Below the pieces are notes generated by a model that was not told the DNA's origin, did no database searches, and saw nothing but the letters and a program-made list of their open reading frames with translations. Positions 8,175 to 15,551 of a DNA stretch of 17,306 bases are shown here, piece after piece. Origin of the DNA: VGPE01 sp031431395. Lineage in GTDB: Bacteria > Chloroflexota > Limnocylindria > Limnocylindrales > CSP1-4. Positions within the stretch are counted from its first letter, which is position 1. The number at the start of each line of letters is the position of its first letter. The stretch lies in assembly GCA_031431395.1 (NCBI GenBank), contig JANPDJ010000080.1, positions 1-17,306 on the forward strand, read 5' to 3'. Both the position numbers and the translations under genes were made by a program.

Positions 8175-11100
8175 TCAGCCGGTGTTCTGCAGCCCGGCGG
8201 CCACCCCGTTCACAGCGAGCTGAACGAGGCGCAGCAGCACCAGACGCTCGGGGTCGTCATCGGGAAGGCGCCGGAGACGGGCGAGCAGACGCACCTGCAA
8301 TTCCGACAGCGAATCGACGTAGGGGTTGCGGAGGGCGATTGATCGCTGGAGAACCGGTAGTCCGTCGAGCAGCCGATCCCGGCCCGTGAGCCGGAGGAGG
8401 AACCGCACGGACCGACTGAACTCGTCTTCGATCTGCTGCCAGATGCGCCGCCCGTCGGGCTCCGAGGCGAGCGCGGCGTACATCTGTGCGACTCCCAGGT
8501 CTGCCTTCGCGAGGATCATCTCCGCGTTGTCGATCACGCTTGCGAAGAACGGCCAAGAGCGGTAGAGCGCCGCCAGATCCTCCGCAGCGGCGTCGTCGCG
8601 AGCTCCGATGAACCCCTCCAGCGCGGAGCCAAGGCCATACCAGCCAGGCAGGTTCGCGCGCGACTGGGACCAGGCGAAGACCCACGGGATGGCCCGCAGG
8701 TCGGCGATGGACGGTGGCGGCAGGCCGGCTGAGGCACCTGTGCCCGACGTGCCACCCGCGCCCGATGTGGCACCGGCGCCCGCGCCTGACGTGCCTTCCG
8801 ACCCGGACCCGGCGCTCCCTTGGTGGGAACCGGCCGACTTCCCGCGGGCAGCCGGTCGCGACCCCAGGCGCAGCTGCGAAAGCTCCGCGATGGGCGTCAT
8901 CTCGCGGAAGAACCGGGCGAACGCGGGTTCCTCCCAGACCAGCGCGCGATATGCCTCCTCGGCCCGTCCGGCCAGCTCGTCCATGACCGCCCGGCCGTTC
9001 GCCGCCGCCGCAGCCGCGGCCGCGTCGTGCTCCGCCATGGACGCGGTGATGACGGCGTGCACGACCTGCTCCAGGTGGCGTCGCGCGATCGCCGGGTTGG
9101 CGTAGTGGGCGGCGATCACCTCACCCTGCTCCGTGAGCTTGAGGCGGCCGTCGATGGAACCCGGCGCCTGCGCGAGGATCGCGCGATTCGAGGGACCGCC
9201 GCCGCGGCCAATGGCGCCCCCCCGGCCGTGGAAGAGGGTCAGCCGGACGCCATACCGTTGAGCGACCGCGCTCAGCTGTTCCTGCGCCTGGTAGAGCAGC
9301 CAGTTCGCCGCCAGGAACCCGGATTCCTTGTTCGAATCCGAGTAGCCGAGCATGACCTCCTGGTGGTCGCCGCGACCAGCAAGGTGACGCCGGTACCGGT
9401 CGTTTGCGAACAGCTCCTCCAGGATCCGGCCGCTCGACATCAGCGCGTCGGCGGACTCCAGGAGCGGCACCACGTCGATGCTGGGACGGCCGGGCCCGAA
9501 GCCACCCGTCAGCGCCGCCGGCGGGTTGGGCGCAGCGGCACGTTCGGCAAGGTCAAGCACGTTCAGGACGTCGTCGATACCCAGGGTGAAGCTGACGACG
9601 AAGCGGTGAACGGCCCGCTCACCGAAACGCGCCTGCCCGGCAGCCATACCGCGGAATGTGGCCAGGACCTCGGCGGCCGTCACCCCGGGCACCAGCTCGC
9701 GCTCCAGGTCGCCCCCATTGAGGGCCGCGAGAGCGGCGCGGTGGACACCACTGTGCTGGCGGATCTCGAGGGATACCAGGTGGAATCCGAACGTCTCGAC
9801 CTGCCATTTGAAGTCCTGCACCTCGCCCCACGCGACGCGGGCCAGGCCGCCGGCGGCGAGGGCGGCCTGGAGCTCGCCGAGCTCGGTCACCAGATCATCC
9901 GATCGGTCGTAGCGCCCACTGAAGGCCGCCGGCGCGCTGGTCAGCCAGGCGCGTGTCCGGCGCAACCGTTCCGCGATGGCCCCCAGGCGCTGGCGATAGG
10001 GCTCGTCCGGGAAGCGCTCGCGGAGCTGGCGGCTCACCTCCGGGAGCTCTTCCGCATCCGCCGCGAGGCGGGCCCGCAGCGAACCGGCCAGGTTGTCGCG
10101 CGGCGTCATCGCAGCGACGGTATTGCCCAGGCGCGTCGCAACTGCCTCCAGCCCATGGAGGACATGGTCGGCGTGGATCCGCAGCGTCTGGTGGGTGACC
10201 TCAGCGGTGACGTTGGGATTGCCGTCCCGGTCCCCGCCGATCCAGGATCCCCAGTCCAGCACAACGGCCGGCACGGGCGGGCGAGTCCCGGTCCGTCCGG
10301 TGTCCGAGGCTGCCGGCCGTGTGGGCACGTCGGGGCCCGTGCGCCGCCGCCGTTCCTCGCCGTCGCGCACGCGGTCGAGGTTGGCGTCGATGGAGCGGTA
10401 GAGCTGCGGCACCAGTGTGAACAGTGTCTCGTCGAAGAACGTGAGCGCGGTCCGGACCTCGTCCAGCGGCGACGGCGCGACTGACCGCAGGTCTGATGTT
10501 CTCCAGAGCAGCGTGATCTCCTCCCGGAGGCGGCGGCGGAGCTCGCGGTCCTCATCCGGCGTGATCCGCGGATCGTCGAAGCGCTCCAGGAGCCGGTAGC
10601 AGCGACGGAGGGCGACGAGCAGCGTCCGCCTGCGGGCCTCCGTGGGATGCGCGGTGAACACGGGCTGGATGCTGGTCCGGGCCAGCAGCGCCGCGATTTC
10701 CGTGCTGGTGCGTCCGCTCCGCGACAGGGAGCGGAGAGCCTCGGCGATCGACTCGTCGAGCACGCCCTGCGGGGCGCTGCGTTCCCGACGGCGAAGGGTC
10801 CGGACGCGCTGCCTCTCCTCCGCGAGATTGACCAGCTGGAAGTACAGGGCGAAGGCGCGGATCAGTGCCTCGCTGCGATCAAGGTCCAGCGAATCCAGCT
10901 CTTCGGCCAGGCGGGCCCGTTCCTCAGGGTCGTCCTCGCGCCGCAGAGCGATCGTCCGCCGGCGCGTCCGCTCCACGAGTTCGAGGAGGTCTTCGCTCCC
11001 CTGCTCCACGATGACCTGGCCGAGCAGCGCGCCCAGCAGCTTCACCTCGCGGGCGAGTGGGTCACGGGCGCCCGAGGTGCCGATGGTTGATGGCTCGGCA

Positions 11101-11189
11101 CGTATCGCATGGTTGCGCCCGGCTCCGGCAGGGTCGGCGCGGCGGACGGACGGGACGGGCACGGACGGCACCCTGGTGGAGCGTGTCAT
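8175..11189 (-). CDS. ppc: Phosphoenolpyruvate carboxylase with Gly/Ser/Thr repeat insert
   Basis: Cytoplasmic anaplerotic enzyme that adds bicarbonate to PEP to give oxaloacetate. Conserved blocks are all present: FTAHPTEARRRTLL with catalytic His181, GSWIGGDRDGNPNVT, GYSDSNKESGFLAA (Lys621), FHGRGGAIGRGGGPSNRA (Arg656), LRAIPWVFAWSQSRANLPGWYG, and the C-terminal GLQNTG essential to the family. At 1004 residues it is longer than the usual 880-930, for three reasons: an N-terminal tail of about 40 residues, a Pro/Thr/Arg-rich insert before GSWIGG, and a low-complexity insert at about 780-823 between GSRPA and LRAIPW. The ATG overlaps the mutY stop (ATGA), supporting this start. It probably belongs to the long minus-strand run downstream of the TPP riboswitch. 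Confidence 0.96.
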   Translation of the reverse strand: MTRSTRVPSVPVPSVRRADPAGAGRNHAIRAEPSTIGTSGARDPLAREVKLLGALLGQVIVEQGSEDLLELVERTRRRTIALRREDDPEERARLAEELDSLDLDRSEALIRAFALYFQLVNLAEERQRVRTLRRRERSAPQGVLDESIAEALRSLSRSGRTSTEIAALLARTSIQPVFTAHPTEARRRTLLVALRRCYRLLERFDDPRITPDEDRELRRRLREEITLLWRTSDLRSVAPSPLDEVRTALTFFDETLFTLVPQLYRSIDANLDRVRDGEERRRRTGPDVPTRPAASDTGRTGTRPPVPAVVLDWGSWIGGDRDGNPNVTAEVTHQTLRIHADHVLHGLEAVATRLGNTVAAMTPRDNLAGSLRARLAADAEELPEVSRQLRERFPDEPYRQRLGAIAERLRRTRAWLTSAPAAFSGRYDRSDDLVTELGELQAALAAGGLARVAWGEVQDFKWQVETFGFHLVSLEIRQHSGVHRAALAALNGGDLERELVPGVTAAEVLATFRGMAAGQARFGERAVHRFVVSFTLGIDDVLNVLDLAERAAAPNPPAALTGGFGPGRPSIDVVPLLESADALMSSGRILEELFANDRYRRHLAGRGDHQEVMLGYSDSNKESGFLAANWLLYQAQEQLSAVAQRYGVRLTLFHGRGGAIGRGGGPSNRAILAQAPGSIDGRLKLTEQGEVIAAHYANPAIARRHLEQVVHAVITASMAEHDAAAAAAAANGRAVMDELAGRAEEAYRALVWEEPAFARFFREMTPIAELSQLRLGSRPAARGKSAGSHQGSAGSGSEGTSGAGAGATSGAGGTSGTGASAGLPPPSIADLRAIPWVFAWSQSRANLPGWYGLGSALEGFIGARDDAAAEDLAALYRSWPFFASVIDNAEMILAKADLGVAQMYAALASEPDGRRIWQQIEDEFSRSVRFLLRLTGRDRLLDGLPVLQRSIALRNPYVDSLSELQVRLLARLRRLPDDDPERLVLLRLVQLAVNGVAAGLQNTG
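8734..8793 (-). repeat. Coding minisatellite inside ppc
   Basis: Three consecutive imperfect units of 18, 18 and 24 bp (8734-8751, 8752-8769, 8770-8793) share a GC(A)CC...GCCCGAxGTG plan. In the protein they give TSGAGAGA, TSGAGG and TSGTGA. The unit length is a multiple of three, so copy-number change would keep the frame. It lies between conserved PEP carboxylase blocks, probably in a surface loop. Confidence 0.65.
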
Positions 11190-12136
11190 CGGGGCAGACG
11201 AACGAGCGTGTCGTCGGTCGGATGGCGCTCGAGCAGTCCTTCGCGCGCCAGGGCCCGGGCTGCGACCCCTGCCGCGTCCGGATCGTGCGGCTCGATGCCT
11301 TCGTCAACGCGGATCCAGGCGTCGCCCCCGGCAGAACGCGCACGATCGACGAGGCGCCCCCGCAGCCAGCGCGAGGTGAAGCGGAACGGAATCGCGCCCG
11401 CCTGTGCCTCAGCTGCAGCTGCTGGCTGGGGAGGAGCGGCCGGACGCGGACCCCCGGCTGCCGCAGCACACCACGTGCTGGCCGGACACTCCCCGCATTT
11501 CGGCCGGCGTGGCCGGCAGAACGTGGCGCCGATGTCCATGAGGGCGTGCGTCCACTCACCCGGCCGGTCGGGTGGCACAAGATCGTCGGCGAGGTCCTGC
11601 AGCGCCCTGGGGGCGAGGCCCGCCCAGCCGCCGGCGACTCGTCCCAGCACCCGGCGCACGTTCGTGTCCACCGGGCCGGCCGGTTGTCCGAAGGCGATCG
11701 CGGCAATCGCCCTCGCGGTGTACGGCCCGACACCGGGGAGCGACTGCAGGACCTCGATGCGGTCGGGGAAGACACCGCCGTACTCGTCCACGACGATGCG
11801 GACCGCCCGCTGGAGGTTCAGGGCCCTCCGGTTGTAGCCCAGGCCCTGCCAGGCACGGAGGACATCGGCCACCGGGGCCGCTGCCAGTGCCTCGACGGTC
11901 GGAAATCGGACCAGGAACGCCTCCCAGGCGGGCTCGACGCGCGAGATCTGCGTCTGCTGCGCCATCGTTTCGGACACCAGCACCGCGTACGGGTCTCGCC
12001 GGCGGCGGAAGTTCAGCGGCCGGCCGTGCGCGCCATACCAGTCGAGAACGGCGGTCCCGAAGGCTGTTGCGCGGGCTGGGTCCACGATGGTGGCGGGCAC
12101 GGCCGGGAGCCTACCACCGCTCCGTGTGGCGACCAT
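11186..12136 (-). CDS. mutY: A/G-specific adenine DNA glycosylase, short form
   Basis: Removes adenine mispaired with 8-oxoguanine or guanine. From the ATG at 12136 there are 316 residues. The catalytic Glu is E56 in VSETMAQQTQ, the helix-hairpin-helix is LPGVGPYTA (133-141), the catalytic Asp is D157 in VDTNVRRVLGR, and the [4Fe-4S] loop is C207-x6-C214-x2-C217-x5-C223. The C-terminal NUDIX-like 8-oxoG recognition domain is missing. Instead there is an Ala/Pro linker and a short segment (PFRFTSRWLRGRL ... LAREGLLERH) like the winged-helix-style end of actinobacterial short forms. The start is uncertain: the ATG has GGAGG only 3 nt upstream, and a GTG at 12100 would also keep all motifs. The 77-nt gap from thiX shows no terminator, and the stop overlaps the ppc start. 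Confidence 0.88.
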   Translation of the reverse strand: MVATRSGGRLPAVPATIVDPARATAFGTAVLDWYGAHGRPLNFRRRRDPYAVLVSETMAQQTQISRVEPAWEAFLVRFPTVEALAAAPVADVLRAWQGLGYNRRALNLQRAVRIVVDEYGGVFPDRIEVLQSLPGVGPYTARAIAAIAFGQPAGPVDTNVRRVLGRVAGGWAGLAPRALQDLADDLVPPDRPGEWTHALMDIGATFCRPRRPKCGECPASTWCAAAAGGPRPAAPPQPAAAAEAQAGAIPFRFTSRWLRGRLVDRARSAGGDAWIRVDEGIEPHDPDAAGVAARALAREGLLERHPTDDTLVRLPR

Positions 12137-12213
12137 GGCCCTCCGCGGCGACGGTGCTCTGCGGCGGAATGCGCCGGGCAGACAGGCGCCACGGCATCCA
12201 GCCTCATGCAGTC

Positions 12214-13008
12214 CTACGGGCGCCGCCGGGAGGCGCGATACCAGGGGATCGCGATCGCCTCCAGGCGCGAGACGGCCGTGAACAGGATGATCGAGAGCGC
12301 ACTTGCGAGGAGGATCGCGACAAACACGAGGTCCGCGCGAAACGCGTTCCTGGAGATCTGCATCCAGATGCCCAGGCCCTCGTATGCGCCCACGTACTCC
12401 CCGAAGATCGCCGCCACCACGGCGTACGTGGCCGAGATGCGCAGGCCGGTGAAGAATGCCGGCAGCGCCGCCGGCCAGCGCAGCTTCCGGAAGACCTGGC
12501 CGCGCGAGGCACCCATCGTCGCCAGGAGGTCGGTGGCGTCTCGTTCCGTGGAGGCGAAGCCGTCGAGGAGTGCGACGGTGATCGGGAAGAACGTGACCAG
12601 GACGATCACCAGGACCTTGGGGAACAGGCCGAACCCGAACCAGAGAACCAGCAGCGGCGCGATCGCCACGACGGGGATGGTCTGCGACCCGACCAGGAGC
12701 GGATAGAGGGCCCTGCGCAACCAGCCTGCCTGGTCCATGAGGATTGCCGCCGTCACGGCCGCGACGACCGAGACGGCGAAGCCGACCAGCGTCTCCTCGA
12801 CGGTCGGGATGGTGTGGTCGACGGCCAGCTCGCGGAAGTCCAGCAGTGCCCCGAGAATCCGCGTGGGTGACGGCAGCACGATGGGGCTCACGCCCGTCAG
12901 GCGGACGTATCCCTCCCAGGCCGCCAGCAGCAGGAGGACGACGCCCACGGGGGGCGCCCATCGCGACAGGCGCCCGCCGCTCGCCTCCCGATCACCGTCC
13001 CCGTCCAT
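12214..13008 (-). CDS. thiX: ABC transporter permease, probable thiamine-precursor uptake (ThiX-like)
   Basis: Inner-membrane permease of the SsuC/TauC/ThiX group, about 264 residues with six helices. The first is PPVGVVLLLLAAWEGYVRL near the N-terminus. LPSPTRILGAL is the usual periplasmic motif after helix 1. The cytoplasmic EAA loop reads DLLATMGASRGQVFRKLRWP, followed by ALPAFFTGLRISATYAV. A late GEYVGAYEGLGIWM stretch is also typical. The ATG start has GAGGTG upstream; in-frame GTGs at 13014 and 13017 are possible. It begins 22 nt after the ThiY-like gene, so both fall under the TPP riboswitch. That points to import of a pyrimidine precursor of thiamine (formylaminopyrimidine or HMP) rather than sulfonate or nitrate. 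No ATPase gene adjoins. Confidence 0.82.
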   Translation of the reverse strand: MDGDGDREASGGRLSRWAPPVGVVLLLLAAWEGYVRLTGVSPIVLPSPTRILGALLDFRELAVDHTIPTVEETLVGFAVSVVAAVTAAILMDQAGWLRRALYPLLVGSQTIPVVAIAPLLVLWFGFGLFPKVLVIVLVTFFPITVALLDGFASTERDATDLLATMGASRGQVFRKLRWPAALPAFFTGLRISATYAVVAAIFGEYVGAYEGLGIWMQISRNAFRADLVFVAILLASALSIILFTAVSRLEAIAIPWYRASRRRP

Positions 13009-13030
13009 TCTCACCACACCTCTGCCGGAC

Positions 13031-14248
13031 CTACGGCCCGCCGGGCAGGAACGCGTTGGTGAACAGGGACGCATAGTCGGGTGGCGACGTCAACTGGCGG
13101 CCGTTGGCGTCAGCCAGGAGGCCCTGCCGGTAGAGGAACCCGGAGTAGCCCGTCCACTGCTCGAGCGTCTGCGGCCCCACGACCCCGGCCGAATTCACGT
13201 ACAACCCGCTCTCGGCGAGGTAGGCCGCGCTCTCCTGGGGCAACTTCAGGTTCGCCTCGAAGATGCCGGGATTCTGCGAGACCAGGATCGCTGCAGCGTC
13301 CGCCGGTTGCGACGCCGCGAACTCGAAGCCCCTCACCGTGGCGCCGACAAACCGGCGCGCAAGGTCCGCGTGGCCCGCAAGCCAGTCGGTGTTGCAGGCG
13401 AGGACCACCTGGTAGAAGTCCGGGAAGCCGTAATCCGTGGGCCTGAAGTAGCGCAGGGAGACGCCGCGCTCCATCGCTTCGACTCCCTCCCACGCGGTGA
13501 AGACGATCGTGAAGTCCACCTGGCCGTCATACATGGCCTGGTATGCGCTGGCATTCAACGTTGCGCTCTTGAAGACACCCTTGCCGCCGTCGTGCTTGAT
13601 GACGACCTTGATCGTTGGGACATCGGCGGGATAGCCGAAGCCACCGTACGTCCGGCCGTCGAGATCGCGCGGCCGCTTGATGGGTCCGTCGGCGAGGACC
13701 GCGATCGCACTGGCGCTGTGCTGGAGGATCGCCATGACGGACCTGATCGGCGCGCCGGCCGCGGCGGCGAAGGTGAGGCTGTCCTGGAAGCTGATCCCGC
13801 AGTCGGCCTGTCCGGCCGTGAGCAGAGTCTCCGGCGCGGTGTCCGTGTACGGGATCACCTTGAGGCCCACCGACGACGATGCGTACCAGCCCTTCTCCTG
13901 CGCGACGAAGAAGCCCGTGTGGTTCGTGTTCGGCGTCCAGTCGAGCGCCAATCGCACGATCTCCACGGGCGGCCTTGTGCCCGGGGGAACCGCGGAGGGC
14001 AAGGGGCCGGCAGTCGACGACGGCGACGCAGGCGACGTGGACGCATAGGCCGAAGCCGAAGAAGGCGGCGTGGGCGCGGGCAACTGGCTCCGAGGGGCGG
14101 TCGTGGACGCCGGTGGTGTCCCCGATCCGGTCGTAGAACCCCCGCAGGCAGCCGCGACCAGGCCCATGGCCACCATTGCCGCGATTGAGAGGAGGACCCG
14201 CTGCCGCCCGTGTCGCCGGAGAACCAGTTCCTGCATCACCGTGAACAC
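13031..14248 (-). CDS. thiY: ABC transporter substrate-binding lipoprotein, NMT1/THI5-like (ThiY-like)
   Basis: Extracytoplasmic binding protein. A basic n-region (LRRHGRQR) and hydrophobic core lead to the lipobox LVAAAC, with Cys35 as lipidation site. A tether of about 60 residues very rich in Ser, Thr, Pro and Ala comes next. The mature NMT1 domain starts with VRLALDWTPNTNHTGFFVA, typical of ThiY/THI5 relatives, followed by GLKVIPYTD, LLTAGQADCGISFQDSLT and AFLPGGP at the end. The TPP riboswitch immediately upstream makes a thiamine precursor the best substrate guess. The GTG at 14248 is favoured because it lies in the sequestering helix described below, but an ATG at 14236 is also good and neither has a strong Shine-Dalgarno. 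Its permease gene follows 22 nt later. Confidence 0.87.
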   Translation of the reverse strand: MFTVMQELVLRRHGRQRVLLSIAAMVAMGLVAAACGGSTTGSGTPPASTTAPRSQLPAPTPPSSASAYASTSPASPSSTAGPLPSAVPPGTRPPVEIVRLALDWTPNTNHTGFFVAQEKGWYASSSVGLKVIPYTDTAPETLLTAGQADCGISFQDSLTFAAAAGAPIRSVMAILQHSASAIAVLADGPIKRPRDLDGRTYGGFGYPADVPTIKVVIKHDGGKGVFKSATLNASAYQAMYDGQVDFTIVFTAWEGVEAMERGVSLRYFRPTDYGFPDFYQVVLACNTDWLAGHADLARRFVGATVRGFEFAASQPADAAAILVSQNPGIFEANLKLPQESAAYLAESGLYVNSAGVVGPQTLEQWTGYSGFLYRQGLLADANGRQLTSPPDYASLFTNAFLPGGP

Positions 14249-14309
14249 CCGCTCTGCCGAAGTGCTGCAAAGGCCGTCCCGGGGACACGAGACGGCGTGC
14301 GAGCGGATG
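14246..14309 (-). promoter_or_regulatory. Expression platform of the TPP riboswitch: helix covering the thiY start
   Basis: On the mRNA, CATCCGCTC (plus 14301-14309), five nt after the aptamer, can pair over 9 bp (one G-U) with GAGCGGGTG (plus 14246-14254), whose last three bases are the GTG start. A 6-bp hairpin, GACGGC/GCCGTC (14291-14296 with 14273-14278), nests inside. No T-run is present. This fits translational control: TPP-bound aptamer leaves the anti-start strand free to close the start. The free aptamer could instead use its GAGCG (near 14386-14392) to trap that strand. Confidence 0.5.
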
Positions 14310-14313
14310 GGCC

Positions 14314-14400
14314 TGCTTCCTTCGCTGGTATGAGCCAGATCAGGTTCGGCGGGTCTGTGGCCAGTGCCACACTCTCAGCGCGCGAGCGCTCCCCGGAGGC
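14314..14400 (-). promoter_or_regulatory. TPP riboswitch (THI-box)
   Basis: The minus-strand sequence carries the TPP aptamer core in the right order and spacing: CCGGGGAGCGC, then GCGCTGAGAG (CTGAGAG at plus 14372-14378), GACCCG, GAACCTGATCTGG (CCTGATC at plus 14338-14344), ATACC (plus 14327-14331), and GCGAAGGAAGC as the 3' strand of P1. The P3 arm TGTGGC/GCCACA is a clean hairpin. P1 can form from GCCTCC (14400-14395) with GGAAGC (14320-14315), one mismatch. It binds thiamine diphosphate and turns expression down. It sits 66 nt before the ThiY-like gene. Confidence 0.95.
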
Positions 14401-14419
14401 GTTCTTCGGTTGTGGCACG

Positions 14420-14425
14420 AGTGTA
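14420..14425 (-). promoter_or_regulatory. Candidate -10 element for the thiY operon
   Basis: TACACT on the minus strand lies about 20 nt before the riboswitch aptamer, a sensible distance for a transcript starting near 14413. No clear -35 is visible, so this rests mainly on position. Confidence 0.3.
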
Positions 14426-14469
14426 GCAGCAGGGCATTCGACGGCCCCCGCGACCTGCCGCCGCGGCCC

Positions 14470-14484
14470 CCGGCCATTGGCCGG
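14470..14484 (-). terminator. GC hairpin just after acuI, weak terminator candidate
   Basis: CCGGCC (14470-14475) and GGCCGG (14479-14484) form a 6-bp stem with a 3-nt loop, five nt past the acuI stop. No T-run follows on the minus strand, so it is only a possible transcription end before the thiY promoter. Confidence 0.3.
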
Positions 14485-14489
14485 CCGTT

Positions 14490-15500
14490 CTACCCGGCGA
14501 TACGCACGATCCACCGGCCCCGGGCTTGTCCGGCGAGGATCGCGTCCAGGGCGGGCTCGAGCGCGTCGAGCGTGACCTCGGTGATCGCGTCATCCAGCCC
14601 GGTCGGGCGCAGATCGTGCGCCAGGCGCGTCCAGATCTCGCGGCGACGGCCGATCTCGAGGTTGGCCGAATCGATCCCGATGAGGCTGACGCCGCGCAGG
14701 ATGAACGGGAACACCGTCGTCGCAAGTTCGGCGCCGCTGGTGTTTCCGGTGGCCGCGGCCATGCCCCCGTGCCGGAGCGTTCGCAGGACATAGGGCAGGC
14801 TGGCGGCCCCCACCGAGTCGATCGCCGCGGCCCAGCGTTCCCGGTCAAGGGGTCGGCCGGCTCCCGTTTCGTAGATCGTGCGGTCCAGGACGCCGGCGGC
14901 ACCGAGCTTCACGAGGCGATCGGTCTCGTCTGGTTTGCCGGTGACGGCCCACACTTCGAACCCACCGTGGGCCAGCATCGCGACGGCCATCCGCCCCACG
15001 CCGCCACTGGCGCCTGTCACGAGGACCGGCCCGTCGTCCGTCGTGAGGCCCCGCGCCTGCAACGCGACGACGCTCATGGCGGCGGTGAATCCGGCCGTGC
15101 CGATCGTCATCGCCTCACGCGTCGTCAAGCCGTCCGGAAGCGGCACGACCCATCCGGCCGGTACCTGCTGGTACTCCGCGTAGCCACCGTGACGCGCCAC
15201 GCCCAGGTCGTAGCCGTGAGCGATGACGCGCGAACCCACCGGCGTCCAGGGATCCGCTGATGCCACCACCGTGCCGGCAAGGTCGATGCCCGGGATGAGC
15301 GGCGAGATCCGGGCAACCTTGCCGTCCGGGACGGTCGCCAGGGCGTCCTTGTAGTTGACGCCGGACCATTCCACCCGGATCGACACGTCACCCGGCGGCA
15401 GATCGGCAGCCCGGAACTCCCGGACCGCCCGGTTCAGTCCGGCGCCGCCCTGCGTCCGCTCAACGACGAAGGCGCGGAAGGTCTGTGGCAGTCCGTTCAC
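14490..15500 (-). CDS. acuI: Acryloyl-CoA reductase-type oxidoreductase (AcuI/YhdH family, MDR)
   Basis: NADPH-dependent medium-chain dehydrogenase/reductase without zinc ligands. 336 residues, the usual size. SGVNYKDAL (46-54), PGIDLAGTV (70-78), GGYAEYQQVP (105-114), GTAGFTAAMSV (134-144) and the Rossmann loop VLVTGASGGVGRMAV (159-173) are characteristic of the YhdH/YhfP/AcuI quinone oxidoreductase group. The C-terminal RGVSLIGIDSANL also fits. In characterised members it reduces toxic acryloyl-CoA to propionyl-CoA. The GTG start at 15500 was chosen because TTGAGGAAC stands just upstream and the family N-terminus (FRAFVVE) follows. The open frame continues upstream to 16184, but that part is antisense to another gene. 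It is divergent from the hypothetical gene by about 51 bp. A generic quinone oxidoreductase role is the main alternative. Confidence 0.85.
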   Translation of the reverse strand: MNGLPQTFRAFVVERTQGGAGLNRAVREFRAADLPPGDVSIRVEWSGVNYKDALATVPDGKVARISPLIPGIDLAGTVVASADPWTPVGSRVIAHGYDLGVARHGGYAEYQQVPAGWVVPLPDGLTTREAMTIGTAGFTAAMSVVALQARGLTTDDGPVLVTGASGGVGRMAVAMLAHGGFEVWAVTGKPDETDRLVKLGAAGVLDRTIYETGAGRPLDRERWAAAIDSVGAASLPYVLRTLRHGGMAAATGNTSGAELATTVFPFILRGVSLIGIDSANLEIGRRREIWTRLAHDLRPTGLDDAITEVTLDALEPALDAILAGQARGRWIVRIAG

Positions 15501-15551
15501 GCCGTTCCTCAATGCTTCAATCCAGTCGGGCCGGCGCCCGCAGGCTCCATA

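Noticed and set aside
8820..10484. Long plus-strand open frame antisense to ppc
   Set aside because: Mirror of the ppc codon bias. ppc motifs are unambiguous on the other strand.
11057..12706. Long plus-strand open frame antisense to mutY and thiX
   Set aside because: Spans two well-supported minus-strand genes and has no family motif.
12737..14188. Long plus-strand open frame antisense to thiX and thiY
   Set aside because: Arg-rich shadow of the lipoprotein gene; ends in low-complexity Arg/Gly from the Ser/Pro tether.
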